From Gammaproteobacteria bacterium (GTDB lineage: Bacteria > Pseudomonadota > Gammaproteobacteria > Pseudomonadales > Azotimanducaceae): a DNA stretch of 64,000 bases. The notes under the pieces are model-generated. The model had not been told where the DNA came from and ran no database searches. It saw nothing but the letters and a program-made list of their open reading frames with translations. Shown in pieces: positions 35,701 through 44,063 of this stretch (within the stretch, counting starts at the first letter, position 1; each line of letters begins with the position of its first letter). The stretch spans positions 1-64,000 of the forward strand of contig REEU01000123.1 of assembly GCA_007694905.1 (NCBI GenBank). Direction: 5' to 3'. A program made the translations under genes and the position numbers.

Positions 35701-35892
35701 GGGCGCCACGCCCGGGTAGTTCACCGTCACCCGGACCAACGGGAACTCCACCGCAGGCAGCAGGTCAATGGGTAAGCGGTCGATGAAGAACAGACCAAGA
35801 ACGAACACCACCGACGCCATGGCCAGCGTCCCCACCGGCCGGCGAATCGCACCGTTGACCACGCCCCGTCGTCCTGAATCAGACGAGGCCAT
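32641..35892 (-). CDS. RND-family efflux transporter permease (HAE1-like)
   Basis: 1083 residues, normal for an RND pump with twelve helices and two large periplasmic loops. 'RRPVGTLAMASVVFVLGLFF' is the first helix, and 'PGVAPEVMEEQVTRVLE' opens the first porter domain. In helix 4 the proton-relay segment reads 'LLLDNAIVMLENVYRHKE', so the second Asp of the AcrB pair is Asn, a common variant in this subgroup. The adaptor gene lies 2 nt upstream on the same strand. No outer-membrane channel gene is in the operon, so a TolC-like protein elsewhere must complete the pump. The substrate is unknown. Its 3' end overlaps the convergent YdbT-like gene by 104 nt. Confidence 0.93.
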   Translation of the reverse strand: MASSDSGRRGVVNGAIRRPVGTLAMASVVFVLGLFFIDRLPIDLLPAVEFPLVRVTVNYPGVAPEVMEEQVTRVLERNLAAVENLVSIDSRASEGRTNVNLRFSYGTNLDVALQDASRYLELARTQLPDDIDPPRLYKFDPAQDPIWLAGFTSRVRSEVEVHNWLENQLAPQIIAIEGVSSVQAAGGMVREMEVVADQHRLRSYGLTLHDIADALAAENVDIAGGWITSATFDVMAKTDGLFKSAEDIASLMLTLPGNSEARIRLDEVAEVRDGHREQRLFVRLGDTAATQLAAFKLPQANTVAVTDSINATVNRLRASGFIPDDIEFEAITDQSFFIRGALRSVGTAAVIGGALAMLLVLLFLGSVRKSIIIGLSIPIALMATFALMGMSGLTLNIISLGGLALGVGLLLDNAIVMLENVYRHKEQLGKTAEDAAHDGAREVASAITAGTMTNLAAVVPLLLISGMAALIFRDLIFTISFAIIATLVAALTLVPMLAALLGHLRFESGLKNSAVLRAFNAVIDSFRRGYRGLLPRVLRWRWAVVGLAVLGLFGALRLADGLGNEFLPQVDDGGVGVRMVLPRGTPPLETNTAARDVESVIRDMPHVESRFTLVGGHLGGGVINERPGTMNMRIQLTPRSQRPDTSAGAWVAEAQRRLDALDLPGARISVRPPSIQGLRFTTSGDDFSVMVVGDDLLELQQVAREISGRLSGIPGLEGVEVGRDDQSPLFRIQVDRDRAASLGLRVSEVGRAIRDAVDGMVPTRFVTGTQEYDIRVRLPRTAVADAEGLGNLLLFRGEGGEPILLRDVASFELGEGPAHIERENQSRIQRVTGNVNTTVADVGTVIAEAQARLRDMGIPEGYSLVYSGQWETIEETNRELATVVALALFLVFVVLAVQYERLSNPLVILATAPLALIGVSLALTFTATPLSAPVLIGVILLVGIVVNNAILLVEYIEIGRARGLSVSRAVVAAGTVRLRPILMTTLTTVLGMTPLALGLGQGAEIMQPLALTVVGGLLGAMVLTLLVVPCMYLIIDRAAGVLRHALTGRVMGQNVERDRVAVSTASDGDPDRPPHPAPLSRLS

Positions 35893-35894
35893 CG

Positions 35895-36983
35895 TCAGCC
35901 CCTCCAGCCGACGATTCGCACCCTCTCACCAGCGCGCATGTCGATGGGATTGCTCGCGAGCACCACCTCGCCGGCTGCCAGACCCTCTTCGATCTCAGTC
36001 CACTGACCGCGGGTAACGCCAGGCCTGACCTGCCTGCGCTCGAGATGATCGTCCGCGATGACGTAGACATAGCGCTCGCTGCCGTCCTCACCCACGGCGG
36101 CAGCAGGAACCGCCAGCACGTCGGGTCGTCGATCCACCTGCATGCGGATCCTGGTCAGAAAACCTGGACGGACACCCTGCTCCGCAGCCGACTCTGGCAA
36201 GCTCAGCTCCACGGGCACGAGACGGCTGGCTGGATCTGCAGCGGGAAACACTCGCGCGATGCGGCCAGCGAGCTCGAGTTCAGGCAGGGCATCGAATCGC
36301 AACCGAGCATCCTGACCGGGAGCGAGGTGAACCACGTCGCGTTCCGAAACAAGCGGACGGACCACAAGGCGGTCCATGACTGCAAGTTCGAACATCACAT
36401 CCTCGGCCTGAACGGATTCCCCGGGTTCCACGTGTTTGGCGGTGATCACTCCAGAGTGAGGGGAACGAACGTGACCGAAAGCGACCCGCGTCTCCCACAG
36501 ACGCTGCTCCGCCTCGGCCACATCGAGTTCGACCTGGGCCCGCTCCAGTTCGTTGCGACTGACGGCGTTGGTGGCACGCAGCCGCTGCATGTTATCCAGT
36601 TCCATATGCGCGAACCTGGCCTGGGCGCGCGCCCGCGCAAGTTCCGCTTGCAGCTCGGCGGTGTCGAAGCGCGCCAGGACGGCATCAACGTCCACCCGGT
36701 CACCCTCCTCCACCGCCACGTACTCCAGATTGCCGGTCATGCGACTCGGGATCCGCACCGCCAATCGCGGCCGAACGGTGGCCACGAGCTCAACCTGCCG
36801 CGACAGGTCGCGCGGTGCGAGTTCGACTGCGGCCACCGGGCTCGAGCGGGGTACGTTGGTGTTCCCGCCGCTTTCGGATTCGGATCCGCCCCCATCAGCG
36901 CCGCAGGCCAGAACCAAGGAACAGGCCAGCGCGAGCAGGCACGTGCGCCAGACAGTGGAGAGAGGGTCCGCCGGTGACATCAT
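35895..36983 (-). CDS. RND efflux periplasmic adaptor (membrane fusion protein), lipoprotein
   Basis: 362 residues. The lipoprotein signal ends in 'ALACSLVLACGAD', with Cys as the likely lipid anchor, then a Gly/Ser/Glu linker. The lipoyl-like half 'PSRMTGNLEYVAVEEGDRVD', a helical hairpin ('AELARARAQARFAHMEL') and the second half 'VRSPHSGVITAKHVEPGESV' follow, then beta-barrel and membrane-proximal domains. The start is uncertain: tandem ATGs at 36983 and 36980 begin a plausible signal peptide, with a weak ribosome-binding site. The operon continues with the RND permease. Confidence 0.88.
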   Translation of the reverse strand: MMSPADPLSTVWRTCLLALACSLVLACGADGGGSESESGGNTNVPRSSPVAAVELAPRDLSRQVELVATVRPRLAVRIPSRMTGNLEYVAVEEGDRVDVDAVLARFDTAELQAELARARAQARFAHMELDNMQRLRATNAVSRNELERAQVELDVAEAEQRLWETRVAFGHVRSPHSGVITAKHVEPGESVQAEDVMFELAVMDRLVVRPLVSERDVVHLAPGQDARLRFDALPELELAGRIARVFPAADPASRLVPVELSLPESAAEQGVRPGFLTRIRMQVDRRPDVLAVPAAAVGEDGSERYVYVIADDHLERRQVRPGVTRGQWTEIEEGLAAGEVVLASNPIDMRAGERVRIVGWRG

Positions 36984-37195
36984 GGCTCGGGGGGCTACGC
37001 CGGTCGTTGGATGAAGGGACAGTCGAGGGCCGAGGCCCGCTCCCATCTGTGGCACCAAGGGTGGCACAATTTCGTCGTCCGGCGCCACGCGGCAGCATGA
37101 CGGTGCGGCAAGGGTTCTGGTCGCCCAGCAGGCTTCCTCGGCTATACTCCAGCGCCTCGCGGCCCGCTGGGCGGCGGCATGATTGGAGCGTTTCC

Positions 37196-37648
37196 ATGCG
37201 TCTGCACGCCTTGCTGCTCACCGCCTGCCTGCTGAGCAGTTGCGCTGCCGCCGCCGGCCAGGCGACGGTGACCCTGATCGGCGGCAACGAACCGCATCAG
37301 TTTCAAGTCGAGCTGGCAGACACTCCCGACACCCGGGCCCGTGGGCTGATGCATCGTACGGAGCTGGCCGAGGAGGCCGGGATGCTGTTCATTTTCGACC
37401 ACCCGGCGGAAGTGGGTTTCTGGATGCGTAACACCCTGATTCCGCTGGACATGCTGTTCATCGACGAGCGCGGCAGCATCGTCCACATTCACCACCGCGC
37501 CCAACCTCACGACGAACGCATGATCTCATCGCGTCAACCCATCACTCATGTCCTCGAGATCAATGGCGGCCTTGCCGAGTCACTGGGCATAGAGGTCGGG
37601 CACCAGATGCAGCTGCAGCTTGGCGGTCAATCCTCTGACGCCGAGTAG
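37196..37648 (+). CDS. DUF192 family exported protein
   Basis: 150 residues. A short signal ends in 'LLTACLLSSCAAAAG', possibly a lipoprotein signal. The DUF192 core is complete: 'RARGLMHRTEL', 'GMLFIFDHP', 'GFWMRNTLIPLDMLFID' and 'VLEINGGLAESLGI'. The function of the family is not established. The ATG at 37196 has GGAG 8 nt ahead, and the frame extends upstream without family similarity. It is divergent from the RND adaptor and its 3' end overlaps galU by 22 nt in antisense. Confidence 0.88.
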   Translation: MRLHALLLTACLLSSCAAAAGQATVTLIGGNEPHQFQVELADTPDTRARGLMHRTELAEEAGMLFIFDHPAEVGFWMRNTLIPLDMLFIDERGSIVHIHHRAQPHDERMISSRQPITHVLEINGGLAESLGIEVGHQMQLQLGGQSSDAE

Positions 37649-38463
37649 AGGTGTTCGAAACAGTAGTTGGTGGCCTCGACGAATCCAGGGACCGAGCCGC
37701 AGTCGAAGCGGCGCCCCTCGAACCTGTAAGCCATGACGCAGCTCTCGCGGGCCTGGGTCAGCAGCGCATCGGTGATCTGCACTTCACCGTTTTTGCCCGG
37801 CGGCGTCTGTTCGATGATGTCGAAGATGTCCGGCGTCAGGATATAGCGCCCGATCACGGCCAGGTTGCTGGGCGCCTCTTCTGCAGGCGGTTTCTCGACC
37901 ATGCTCGTGACGCGGATGATGTTGTCGCTGACGGCCTCGCCCGCGATGACCCCGTAGGAGGAAATGCGTTCTTTAGGCACCTCCATCACGGCGACGATGC
38001 TACAGCGGAACTGCCGATACAGGCGCGCCATCTGGGCGAGGACCCCTTCGCCGCCCTCGTTGAGGCAGAGGTCATCGGCCAGTACCACGCCGAAGGGCGC
38101 ATCGCCCACCAGGCGTCGCCCCATCAGGATAGCGTGACCCAGGCCCTTCATGGCGTTCTGCCGCGTATAGGAGAAAGTTGCCCGTTCGATCAGATCGCGA
38201 ATGTGGGTGAGCAGCTCCTCCTTGCCGGTGCCGGCGATCTGGTGTTCGAGTTCGTAGCTGATGTCGAAATGATCCTCGAGTGCCTGTTTGCCGCGTCCCG
38301 TCACGAAGCAGATTTCATCCATCCCGGCCTCCACCGCTTCCTCCACGCCGTACTGGACCAGCGGTTTGTTGACGATGGGGAGCATCTCCTTGGGCATGGC
38401 CTTGGTTGCCGGGAGGAAGCGCGTGCCGTAGCCGGCGACTGGAAACAGACACTTTTTGATCAT
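37627..38463 (-). CDS. galU: UTP--glucose-1-phosphate uridylyltransferase
   Basis: 278 residues, near the bacterial norm. It makes UDP-glucose from UTP and glucose-1-phosphate for exopolysaccharide, lipopolysaccharide and trehalose pathways. The nucleotide-binding 'VAGYGTRFLPATKAMPKEML' opens the protein, followed by 'GLGHAILMGRRLVGDAPFGV' and 'MVEKPP'. The ATG is preceded by GAGGG. It stands alone on its strand, convergent with DUF192. Confidence 0.95.
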   Translation of the reverse strand: MIKKCLFPVAGYGTRFLPATKAMPKEMLPIVNKPLVQYGVEEAVEAGMDEICFVTGRGKQALEDHFDISYELEHQIAGTGKEELLTHIRDLIERATFSYTRQNAMKGLGHAILMGRRLVGDAPFGVVLADDLCLNEGGEGVLAQMARLYRQFRCSIVAVMEVPKERISSYGVIAGEAVSDNIIRVTSMVEKPPAEEAPSNLAVIGRYILTPDIFDIIEQTPPGKNGEVQITDALLTQARESCVMAYRFEGRRFDCGSVPGFVEATNYCFEHLYSASED

Positions 38464-38589
38464 GATCGACCCTCAACTCCGGTTGCAGTTTGATGAAGCA
38501 TAGCCGCTTCGTCCTGACACGACGTTGCGGCCCGGGCCGACTCACGGCTCAATGGGGGCATCGTCATCAACAGGGACAGAGCGTAACCC

Positions 38590-39372
38590 ATGAGTGAGCA
38601 CATTCGCCTCGAAGTCGACGCCGGCATCGGCATTCTGACCATCGACCGGCCGGAGAAGAAGAACGCCATGACCTACGCCATGCTCGGGGAGTTCCTCGAG
38701 ACGGTCGCGGCTGCCAGTGAGAACGACGCCATTCGCGTCCTGGTCTTCACTGGTGTCCCGGGAGCGTTTTGCGCTGGCACCGATCTCGCAGACCTCGCCA
38801 CCATTCCGGGCACCGAGCGCGGGGTACGTGGCCGGGCCGAGGAGGAGGACCGCTGGTGGCCCCTGATCGCCTGCGGCAAGCCGGTGATCGGCGCCATCGA
38901 CGGACCAGCCGTTGGCATGGGTGCCGAACTGAGCAGCCAGTGCGATCTCCGGCTCGCTACGCCAAGGGCGCGCTTCGCCTGGAATTTCGTGCATCGGGGC
39001 CTGGTACCCGATACCGGCGCCGGCAGCTGGCTGCTGCCGCGCCTGATCGGACCCCAGCAGGCCCTGCGGCTGCTCTACACCGGTGATTTCCTCACCGCCG
39101 AGCAGGCCCTCAAGCTGGGCTACCTGCTCGAAGTGGTCGAACCCGAAAGCCTGCTCGACCGGGCGCTGGAACTGGCGCGTGCCATACTCATGGGCTCGCC
39201 CTTCTCCCAGCAGCGCCTCAAGTCGCTCGTCTATGAAGGCCTGCAACGGGACGTGCGCGCGCACATGGACGCCCATGTGGACGCCCTAACCGCCTGCTTC
39301 CGTTCCGACGACCACCGTGAGGGTGTGGCCGCCTTTCTGGAGCGCCGTCCGCCTCAGTTCACCGGTACCTGA
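38590..39372 (+). CDS. Enoyl-CoA hydratase/isomerase (crotonase) family protein
   Basis: 260 residues. The fold is clear: 'GIGILTIDRPEKKNAMTYAM', the oxyanion segments 'GAFCAGTDLADLA' and 'DGPAVGMGAELSSQCDLR'. The first catalytic Glu of hydratases (in 'GAEL') is kept. At the second, where hydratases have Glu in a P-E-x pattern, this protein reads 'WNFVHRGLVPDTGAG', so normal hydration is doubtful. It may be an isomerase or another crotonase activity. It is divergent from galU and ends 140 nt before ccoN, upstream of the FNR-type promoter. Confidence 0.88.
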   Translation: MSEHIRLEVDAGIGILTIDRPEKKNAMTYAMLGEFLETVAAASENDAIRVLVFTGVPGAFCAGTDLADLATIPGTERGVRGRAEEEDRWWPLIACGKPVIGAIDGPAVGMGAELSSQCDLRLATPRARFAWNFVHRGLVPDTGAGSWLLPRLIGPQQALRLLYTGDFLTAEQALKLGYLLEVVEPESLLDRALELARAILMGSPFSQQRLKSLVYEGLQRDVRAHMDAHVDALTACFRSDDHREGVAAFLERRPPQFTGT

Positions 39373-39417
39373 AAGGCAGCAAAAACACGTCGCGCCAACC
39401 GCCGATAGAAAGTCCAG

Positions 39418-39459
39418 TTGACTTGGATCAAGGTGGTGACGGAGGCTTACGTGTGTAAT
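39418..39459 (+). promoter_or_regulatory. FNR/ANR box and class II promoter of the cco operon
   Basis: TTGACTTGGATCAA (39418-39431) matches the FNR/ANR consensus TTGAT-N4-ATCAA with one change. Exactly 22 nt later comes TGTAAT (39454-39459), a 5/6 match to the -10 consensus. That places the box centre at about -41.5, the position for class II activation. ccoN starts 52 nt downstream of the -10, and an FNR-family gene lies 12 kb away. Confidence 0.85.
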
Positions 39460-39511
39460 CCCCGCGACCGCGTACGGCACCGACCGCTGCGCCCTGTCTG
39501 GAAGCCCGTGC

Positions 39512-40993
39512 ATGGCCAACCCGCATATCGCGAAACACCCGGAGTACGATTACGACACCGTCCGCCTCTTCTGCCTCGCCACCATTGTCTGGGGCGTGGT
39601 CGGCATGGCCGTCGGGGTGCTCATCGCCGCCCAGATGGTCTGGCCGGTTCTGAACACACCCTGGGAGTGGTTCCACTTCGGGCGGCTGCGTCCGCTGCAC
39701 ACCAACGCGGTGATTTTTGCGTTCGGCGGCAGCGCGCTGATGGCCACGTCCTATTACGTCGTCCAGCGCACCTGTCAGGCCCCCCTGTTCTCACCCTTCC
39801 TGTCCAAGTTCACGTTCTGGGGCTGGCAGACAGTGATCGTCGCAGCGGCCATCACGCTGCCGCTCGGACTCACGACGACTCATGAGTACGCAGAACTCGA
39901 ATGGCCCATCGACATTCTGATCGCCCTGGTGTGGATTGCCTACGCGGTCAACTTCATCGGCACCATCGCGAAGCGTAAGCCGAACCACATCTACGTGGCG
40001 AACTGGTTCTTCATGGCGTTCATCCTCGCTGTGGCCATCCTGCATATCTTCAACAGCATCCAGTACCCGGTGACGCTGTGGAAGTCCTACTACGTCCCAT
40101 CCGGCGCCATCGACGCCATGATTCAATGGTGGTACGGACACAATGCGGTGGGCTTCTATCTGACCGCAGGCTTCCTCGGGATGATGTATTATTTCGTTCC
40201 GAAACAGGCGGAACGACCAATCTATTCCTACCGCCTCTCCATCGTTCACTTCTGGGCGCTGATTGCCATTTACATGTGGGCAGGCGCCCACCACCTGCAC
40301 TTCAGCGCGCTGCCGGACTGGGCTCAGAGTCTGTCGATGGTGTTCTCCCTTATCCTGCTGTTTCCCTCCTGGGGCGGCATGATCAATGGGATCATGACCC
40401 TGTCGGGCGCCTGGGATAAGTTGCGCACGGACCCCATTCTCAAATTCCTCGTCGTGTCGCTGTCGTTCTACGGACTCGCGACGTTCGAGGGTCCCATGAT
40501 GTCAATCAAGACCGTCAACGCCATGTCCCATGCCACCGACTGGACGGTGGGGCACGTCCACTCGGGGGCCCTCGGCTGGGTCGCCATGATCACGTTCGGA
40601 GCCATGTATCACCTGATCCCCATCATGTATGGACGGAAACAGGGCCAGATGTACAGCGTCGCGCTGATCAACCTGCACTTCTGGCTTGCCACCATCGGGA
40701 CGGTGCTCTACATCGCGTCGATGTGGGTGAATGGACTGATGCAGGGTTTGATGTGGCGCGCGGTGAACGAGGACGGCACCCTGACCTACACCTTCGTCGA
40801 AGCCCTGGAGGCCAGTATGCCGGGTTACATCGTCCGCACCATCGGCGGCGCGCTGTTCCTGGCCGGGATGCTGGTGATGGCCTGGAACGTTTGGTGCACG
40901 ACCCAGGGCCGCACGCGTGCAGAGGAGGATCCAGCTAAGCTGGATCCGGTTCTCGACGCCGAAGCCGACGCCATCGCACCGGCGAGAGGGTGA
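39512..40993 (+). CDS. ccoN: cbb3-type cytochrome c oxidase subunit I
   Basis: 493 residues, twelve helices. It is the catalytic subunit of the high-affinity cbb3 oxidase, carrying heme b and the b3-CuB site. Seen: '[20 protein letters not shown]' with the low-spin heme His, '[20 protein letters not shown]' with the CuB His, '[15 protein letters not shown]' with the CuB His pair, and '[17 protein letters not shown]' with the heme His residues. It is preceded by the FNR-type promoter and followed by ccoO with a 1-nt overlap. A perfect palindrome lies in its last 70 nt. Confidence 0.97.
   Translation: MANPHIAKHPEYDYDTVRLFCLATIVWGVVGMAVGVLIAAQMVWPVLNTPWEWFHFGRLRPLHTNAVIFAFGGSALMATSYYVVQRTCQAPLFSPFLSKFTFWGWQTVIVAAAITLPLGLTTTHEYAELEWPIDILIALVWIAYAVNFIGTIAKRKPNHIYVANWFFMAFILAVAILHIFNSIQYPVTLWKSYYVPSGAIDAMIQWWYGHNAVGFYLTAGFLGMMYYFVPKQAERPIYSYRLSIVHFWALIAIYMWAGAHHLHFSALPDWAQSLSMVFSLILLFPSWGGMINGIMTLSGAWDKLRTDPILKFLVVSLSFYGLATFEGPMMSIKTVNAMSHATDWTVGHVHSGALGWVAMITFGAMYHLIPIMYGRKQGQMYSVALINLHFWLATIGTVLYIASMWVNGLMQGLMWRAVNEDGTLTYTFVEALEASMPGYIVRTIGGALFLAGMLVMAWNVWCTTQGRTRAEEDPAKLDPVLDAEADAIAPARG
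40924..40944. repeat. 21-bp palindrome within the 3' end of ccoN
   Basis: GGATCCAGCT-A-AGCTGGATCC: two perfect 10-nt arms around one central base. It would fold only as a hairpin with a loop of several bases. It lies 49 nt before the ccoO start, inside sequence coding for a variable C-terminal tail. It might affect mRNA stability or subunit ratio; this is inference. Confidence 0.5.
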
Positions 40994-41652
40994 TGAGCAT
41001 GGATACGGAAGACAAGACCAATCGTCACACGGGGCCGATCAACGGGTTCACGCACGACAAGATCGAGCGTCACACCGGCCTGATGGTGGTCCTTATCCTG
41101 GTGGTGATCAGCTTTGGCGGTCTGGTCCAGATCCTGCCGCTATTCAGCGATCGCGCCCTGACCGAACCACTGGACGGTATGCAACCGCTCACCGCGCTGG
41201 AACTCGAGGGGCGCGACATCTATATACGAGAGGGCTGTCACGTCTGTCACACGCAGAAGATCCGCGCCCTGCGCACCGAAGTCGAGCGCTACGGTCATTA
41301 CTCCGTGGCCGGCGAGTTTGTCTGGGATCATCCATTCATGTGGGGCTCCAAGCGCACCGGCCCTGATCTTGCGCGAGTGGGCGGTCGCTACAGCGACGAC
41401 TGGCAAATGCAGCACCTCTACGATCCGCGCTCGCTGGTGCCGGAATCCAATATGCCGGCTTACCCGTGGCTGTTCTATCGTGATGTGAACAACCGTCATA
41501 CCAGCCGCAAGATGCAGGTCCTGCGGCGCCTGGGCGTGCCCTACACCGACGAACAGATCGAGTCCGCTGCGGATGACGTCGCCGGTTATACCGAGGCGGA
41601 GGCGCTAGTGGCCTATCTGCAGCAACTCGGCACCGCGATTCCCAGGAGATGA
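40993..41652 (+). CDS. ccoO: cbb3-type cytochrome c oxidase subunit II (monoheme)
   Basis: 219 residues. One N-terminal membrane anchor ('[20 protein letters not shown]') carries a periplasmic cytochrome c domain with one heme motif, '[13 protein letters not shown]' (C-x-x-C-H), and the axial Met in '[12 protein letters not shown]'. The ATG at 40993 overlaps the ccoN stop (TGATG); an in-frame ATG at 40999 has better Shine-Dalgarno spacing (GAGAGGG, 8 nt) and may be the true start. It passes electrons from CcoP to CcoN. Confidence 0.95.
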   Translation: MSMDTEDKTNRHTGPINGFTHDKIERHTGLMVVLILVVISFGGLVQILPLFSDRALTEPLDGMQPLTALELEGRDIYIREGCHVCHTQKIRALRTEVERYGHYSVAGEFVWDHPFMWGSKRTGPDLARVGGRYSDDWQMQHLYDPRSLVPESNMPAYPWLFYRDVNNRHTSRKMQVLRRLGVPYTDEQIESAADDVAGYTEAEALVAYLQQLGTAIPRR

Positions 41653-41656
41653 CTGC

Positions 41657-41830
41657 ATGGACATGAACGATCTGCGCGCTCTGTCCACGGTCCTGATGTT
41701 CCTGACTTTCCTCGGGATCATCTTTTGGACCGTGATCGGAGGCCCCGACCGCTTCCGGGACGACGCGAACCTGCCGTTTGCGGATGATGACCACGACGAA
41801 TCGGAGCCTAAGCAGGAGAAGTCCTCGTGA
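41657..41830 (+). CDS. ccoQ: cbb3-type cytochrome c oxidase subunit IV
   Basis: 57 residues. One membrane helix ('VLMFLTFLGIIFWTVIG') is followed by a hydrophilic, acid-rich tail ending 'QEKSS'. This size, topology and position between ccoO and ccoP identify CcoQ, which stabilises the assembled oxidase. The ATG is 4 nt after the ccoO stop, and the stop overlaps the ccoP GTG (GTGA). Confidence 0.9.
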   Translation: MDMNDLRALSTVLMFLTFLGIIFWTVIGGPDRFRDDANLPFADDDHDESEPKQEKSS

Positions 41831-42732
41831 GTACCGGCTGGAGTCTGTTCGTCATCATCGTCACGCTGGGCATGCTGGCGGGGTTCTCCTGGCTGGTGCT
41901 CAACACGCGCCGCATCCAGGACCCGGACGGCGCCAACAAGCTCAATGACCACGAGTTCGACGGCATCACCGAATATGACGCCCCCATGCCCGAGTGGTTC
42001 ACGTGGATGTTCCTCGGCTCCATCGCCTTTGCGCTGGTTTACCTGCTGCTCTACCCCGGGCTTGGAAACTTTCCCGGCCTGCTCGGTTGGAGTTCGACCG
42101 GTGCGCTGGAGCAGGATCAGCGTCGGGCCGATGCGCGCTTTGCACCGCTGTTTGAACGCTACCTGCGCACCCCGGTAGAAGAACTTGCCGAAAACCCGCA
42201 GGCCATCCGCATGGGACAACGCCTGTTCGGCAATTACTGCTCCCAGTGCCATGGCACTGCGGCCCAGGGTGCCCCGGGCTATCCCAATCTCACCGACGGG
42301 CACTGGGCCTGGGGCGGCGATCCTGAGCAGATCCGCGCGACCCTGGTCAATGGCCGACAGGCGGCCATGCCGGCCTGGGGACCTGTGCTTGGTGACGATG
42401 GCATTCATGATACGACCGAGTTCGTTGTGTCGCTGGCTGACCGCGACCATGATGCCGAGGCGGCCGCGCGCGGCGCGGAGCACTATGCGCAGAACTGCGT
42501 CGCCTGCCACGGTCCCGAAGGACGTGGCAATAGCGCGCTTGGGGCCGCTGATCTGACAACGGGTGTGTATCTGTACGGTGGCTCGAGAGAGACCATTGCA
42601 GCGAGCCTGCGAAACGGTCGCAACGGCATGATGCCAGCCCAGACCGGTCTCCTCGACGAGGCCCGCATTCACATTCTGACCGCATACGTATACGGACTGC
42701 CGAAGCGACATAACACAGCGGAGCATGAGTGA
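41827..42732 (+). CDS. ccoP: cbb3-type cytochrome c oxidase subunit III (diheme)
   Basis: 301 residues. Two membrane helices near the N-terminus are followed by two cytochrome c domains with 'NYCSQCHGTAAQG' and 'QNCVACHGPEGRG' as heme motifs and axial Met residues in 'AAMPAWGP' and 'NGMMPAQTG'. It accepts electrons from soluble or membrane cytochrome c. The GTG start overlaps ccoQ, and its own end overlaps ccoG by 4 nt. Confidence 0.96.
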   Translation: MSTGWSLFVIIVTLGMLAGFSWLVLNTRRIQDPDGANKLNDHEFDGITEYDAPMPEWFTWMFLGSIAFALVYLLLYPGLGNFPGLLGWSSTGALEQDQRRADARFAPLFERYLRTPVEELAENPQAIRMGQRLFGNYCSQCHGTAAQGAPGYPNLTDGHWAWGGDPEQIRATLVNGRQAAMPAWGPVLGDDGIHDTTEFVVSLADRDHDAEAAARGAEHYAQNCVACHGPEGRGNSALGAADLTTGVYLYGGSRETIAASLRNGRNGMMPAQTGLLDEARIHILTAYVYGLPKRHNTAEHE

Positions 42733-44063
42733 ACGCCCGCAGCGACCAGCTGATCGCAACCAGCGGTGAGGTGGGTACGCCCGTCCGTCCGCGTCCGGTA
42801 TCAGGGCGCTTCCAGCGTCTGCGCCTTGCGTCGCACTGGCTGCTGCTTGGGCTGTTCTTCCTCACACCATGGTTGAGCTGGCAGGATCGGCAAGCCGTCT
42901 GGTTCGACCTCCCGGAACGGCAGTTTCACATTTTTGGCTGGACGTTCTGGCCCACGGATTTCCACCTTGTGGCGTTGCTGCTGATCATCGCCGCCTTCGG
43001 TCTGTTTACCATCACGAACTGGATCGGGCGTGCATTCTGCGGCTACGCCTGCCCGCATTCAGTGTTCTTCAGCCTGTTCGTCGCCATCGAACAGCGCATA
43101 GAAGGGCGGCGCAAGGACAGCCGTCGGCGCACGGCGAAGTGGATCGTCTGGGGTTTAGTTGCTGGGATCAGTGCAATCACCTTCGTGGGCTATTTTGTTC
43201 CAGCCCGCGAACTCATCGCCGCACCCCAGGCGCTTGGTGGGTGGCCGCTGTTCTGGCTGACGTTTTTCACGGTCGCTACGTTCTGTGCCGGCGGTCTGCT
43301 GCGGGAACGTGTCTGCATCTACCTGTGCCCTTATGCCCGCTTTCAGTCGGTGATGTTCGACCGCGACACGCTGGTGGTGGCCTATGACGCGGCACGGGGA
43401 GAACCGCGCGGACCCCGCCGTCGTGATCGCAACGCCGGCGATTGCGTCGACTGCACCCTGTGCGTCCAGGTCTGTCCAACGGGTATCGACATACGCAATG
43501 GCCTACAGTACGAATGCATCAGCTGCGGACTGTGCATCGACGCCTGCGACGGCGTTATGGATCGCGTCGGCCGCCCCCGTGGCCTCATCGGCTATCGTAC
43601 CGAGCGCAGCCTGCTTGGACTCGACCCAAGCAGACTGCGACCGCGCCTGATCGGCTATGGCGCGGCGCTCTGCAGCATCATGCTGCTGTTCGCGATCCTG
43701 CTTGCAGGCCGTCCCGAACTCTCGCTGGACGTGGAGCGGGATCGGCGGGCATTGTTCAACGAGGTGACGCGGGATAGCGGGACCGTTTTCGAAAACAGCT
43801 ACCTGCTGACCATTCATAATCGCCATGCCGATGCGCGGGACGTCCATCTTGGCGTAACGCACGGCAGTGAGTTCGAGTGGATCGGCCCGAGCACGCTGAC
43901 CCTTGAGGCAGGCGAACGGCGCGACGTCCCCGTGCGCCTGCGCGCGGGCCCGAGCCCCGACCGCGTCCGCAGTATCGAGTTCGAAATCCATGATGCTGAC
44001 GACGCCCGCCGCCTCGCCCGCCGGGAAAGCCGTTTCTTTGCCGGATCCGGGCTCGGGAGTTGA
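42729..44063 (+). CDS. ccoG: cbb3 oxidase accessory protein CcoG (polyferredoxin, RdxA/FixG family)
   Basis: 444 residues with about five membrane helices and two [4Fe-4S] motifs, 'CVDCTLCVQVCPTGIDI' and 'CISCGLCIDACDGVM'. It has a C-terminal periplasmic Ig-like domain. CcoG is thought to reduce Cu(II) for delivery to the CuB site. The GTG start overlaps ccoP. Early cysteine motifs 'CGYACPHSVF' and 'CIYLCPYARFQSVMFD' are conserved in the family. Confidence 0.95.
   Translation: MNARSDQLIATSGEVGTPVRPRPVSGRFQRLRLASHWLLLGLFFLTPWLSWQDRQAVWFDLPERQFHIFGWTFWPTDFHLVALLLIIAAFGLFTITNWIGRAFCGYACPHSVFFSLFVAIEQRIEGRRKDSRRRTAKWIVWGLVAGISAITFVGYFVPARELIAAPQALGGWPLFWLTFFTVATFCAGGLLRERVCIYLCPYARFQSVMFDRDTLVVAYDAARGEPRGPRRRDRNAGDCVDCTLCVQVCPTGIDIRNGLQYECISCGLCIDACDGVMDRVGRPRGLIGYRTERSLLGLDPSRLRPRLIGYGAALCSIMLLFAILLAGRPELSLDVERDRRALFNEVTRDSGTVFENSYLLTIHNRHADARDVHLGVTHGSEFEWIGPSTLTLEAGERRDVPVRLRAGPSPDRVRSIEFEIHDADDARRLARRESRFFAGSGLGS

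Noticed and set aside
36980-37200. Possible structured element between the RND adaptor and DUF192 genes
   Set aside because: Only short GC-rich complementarities, none better than expected by chance.
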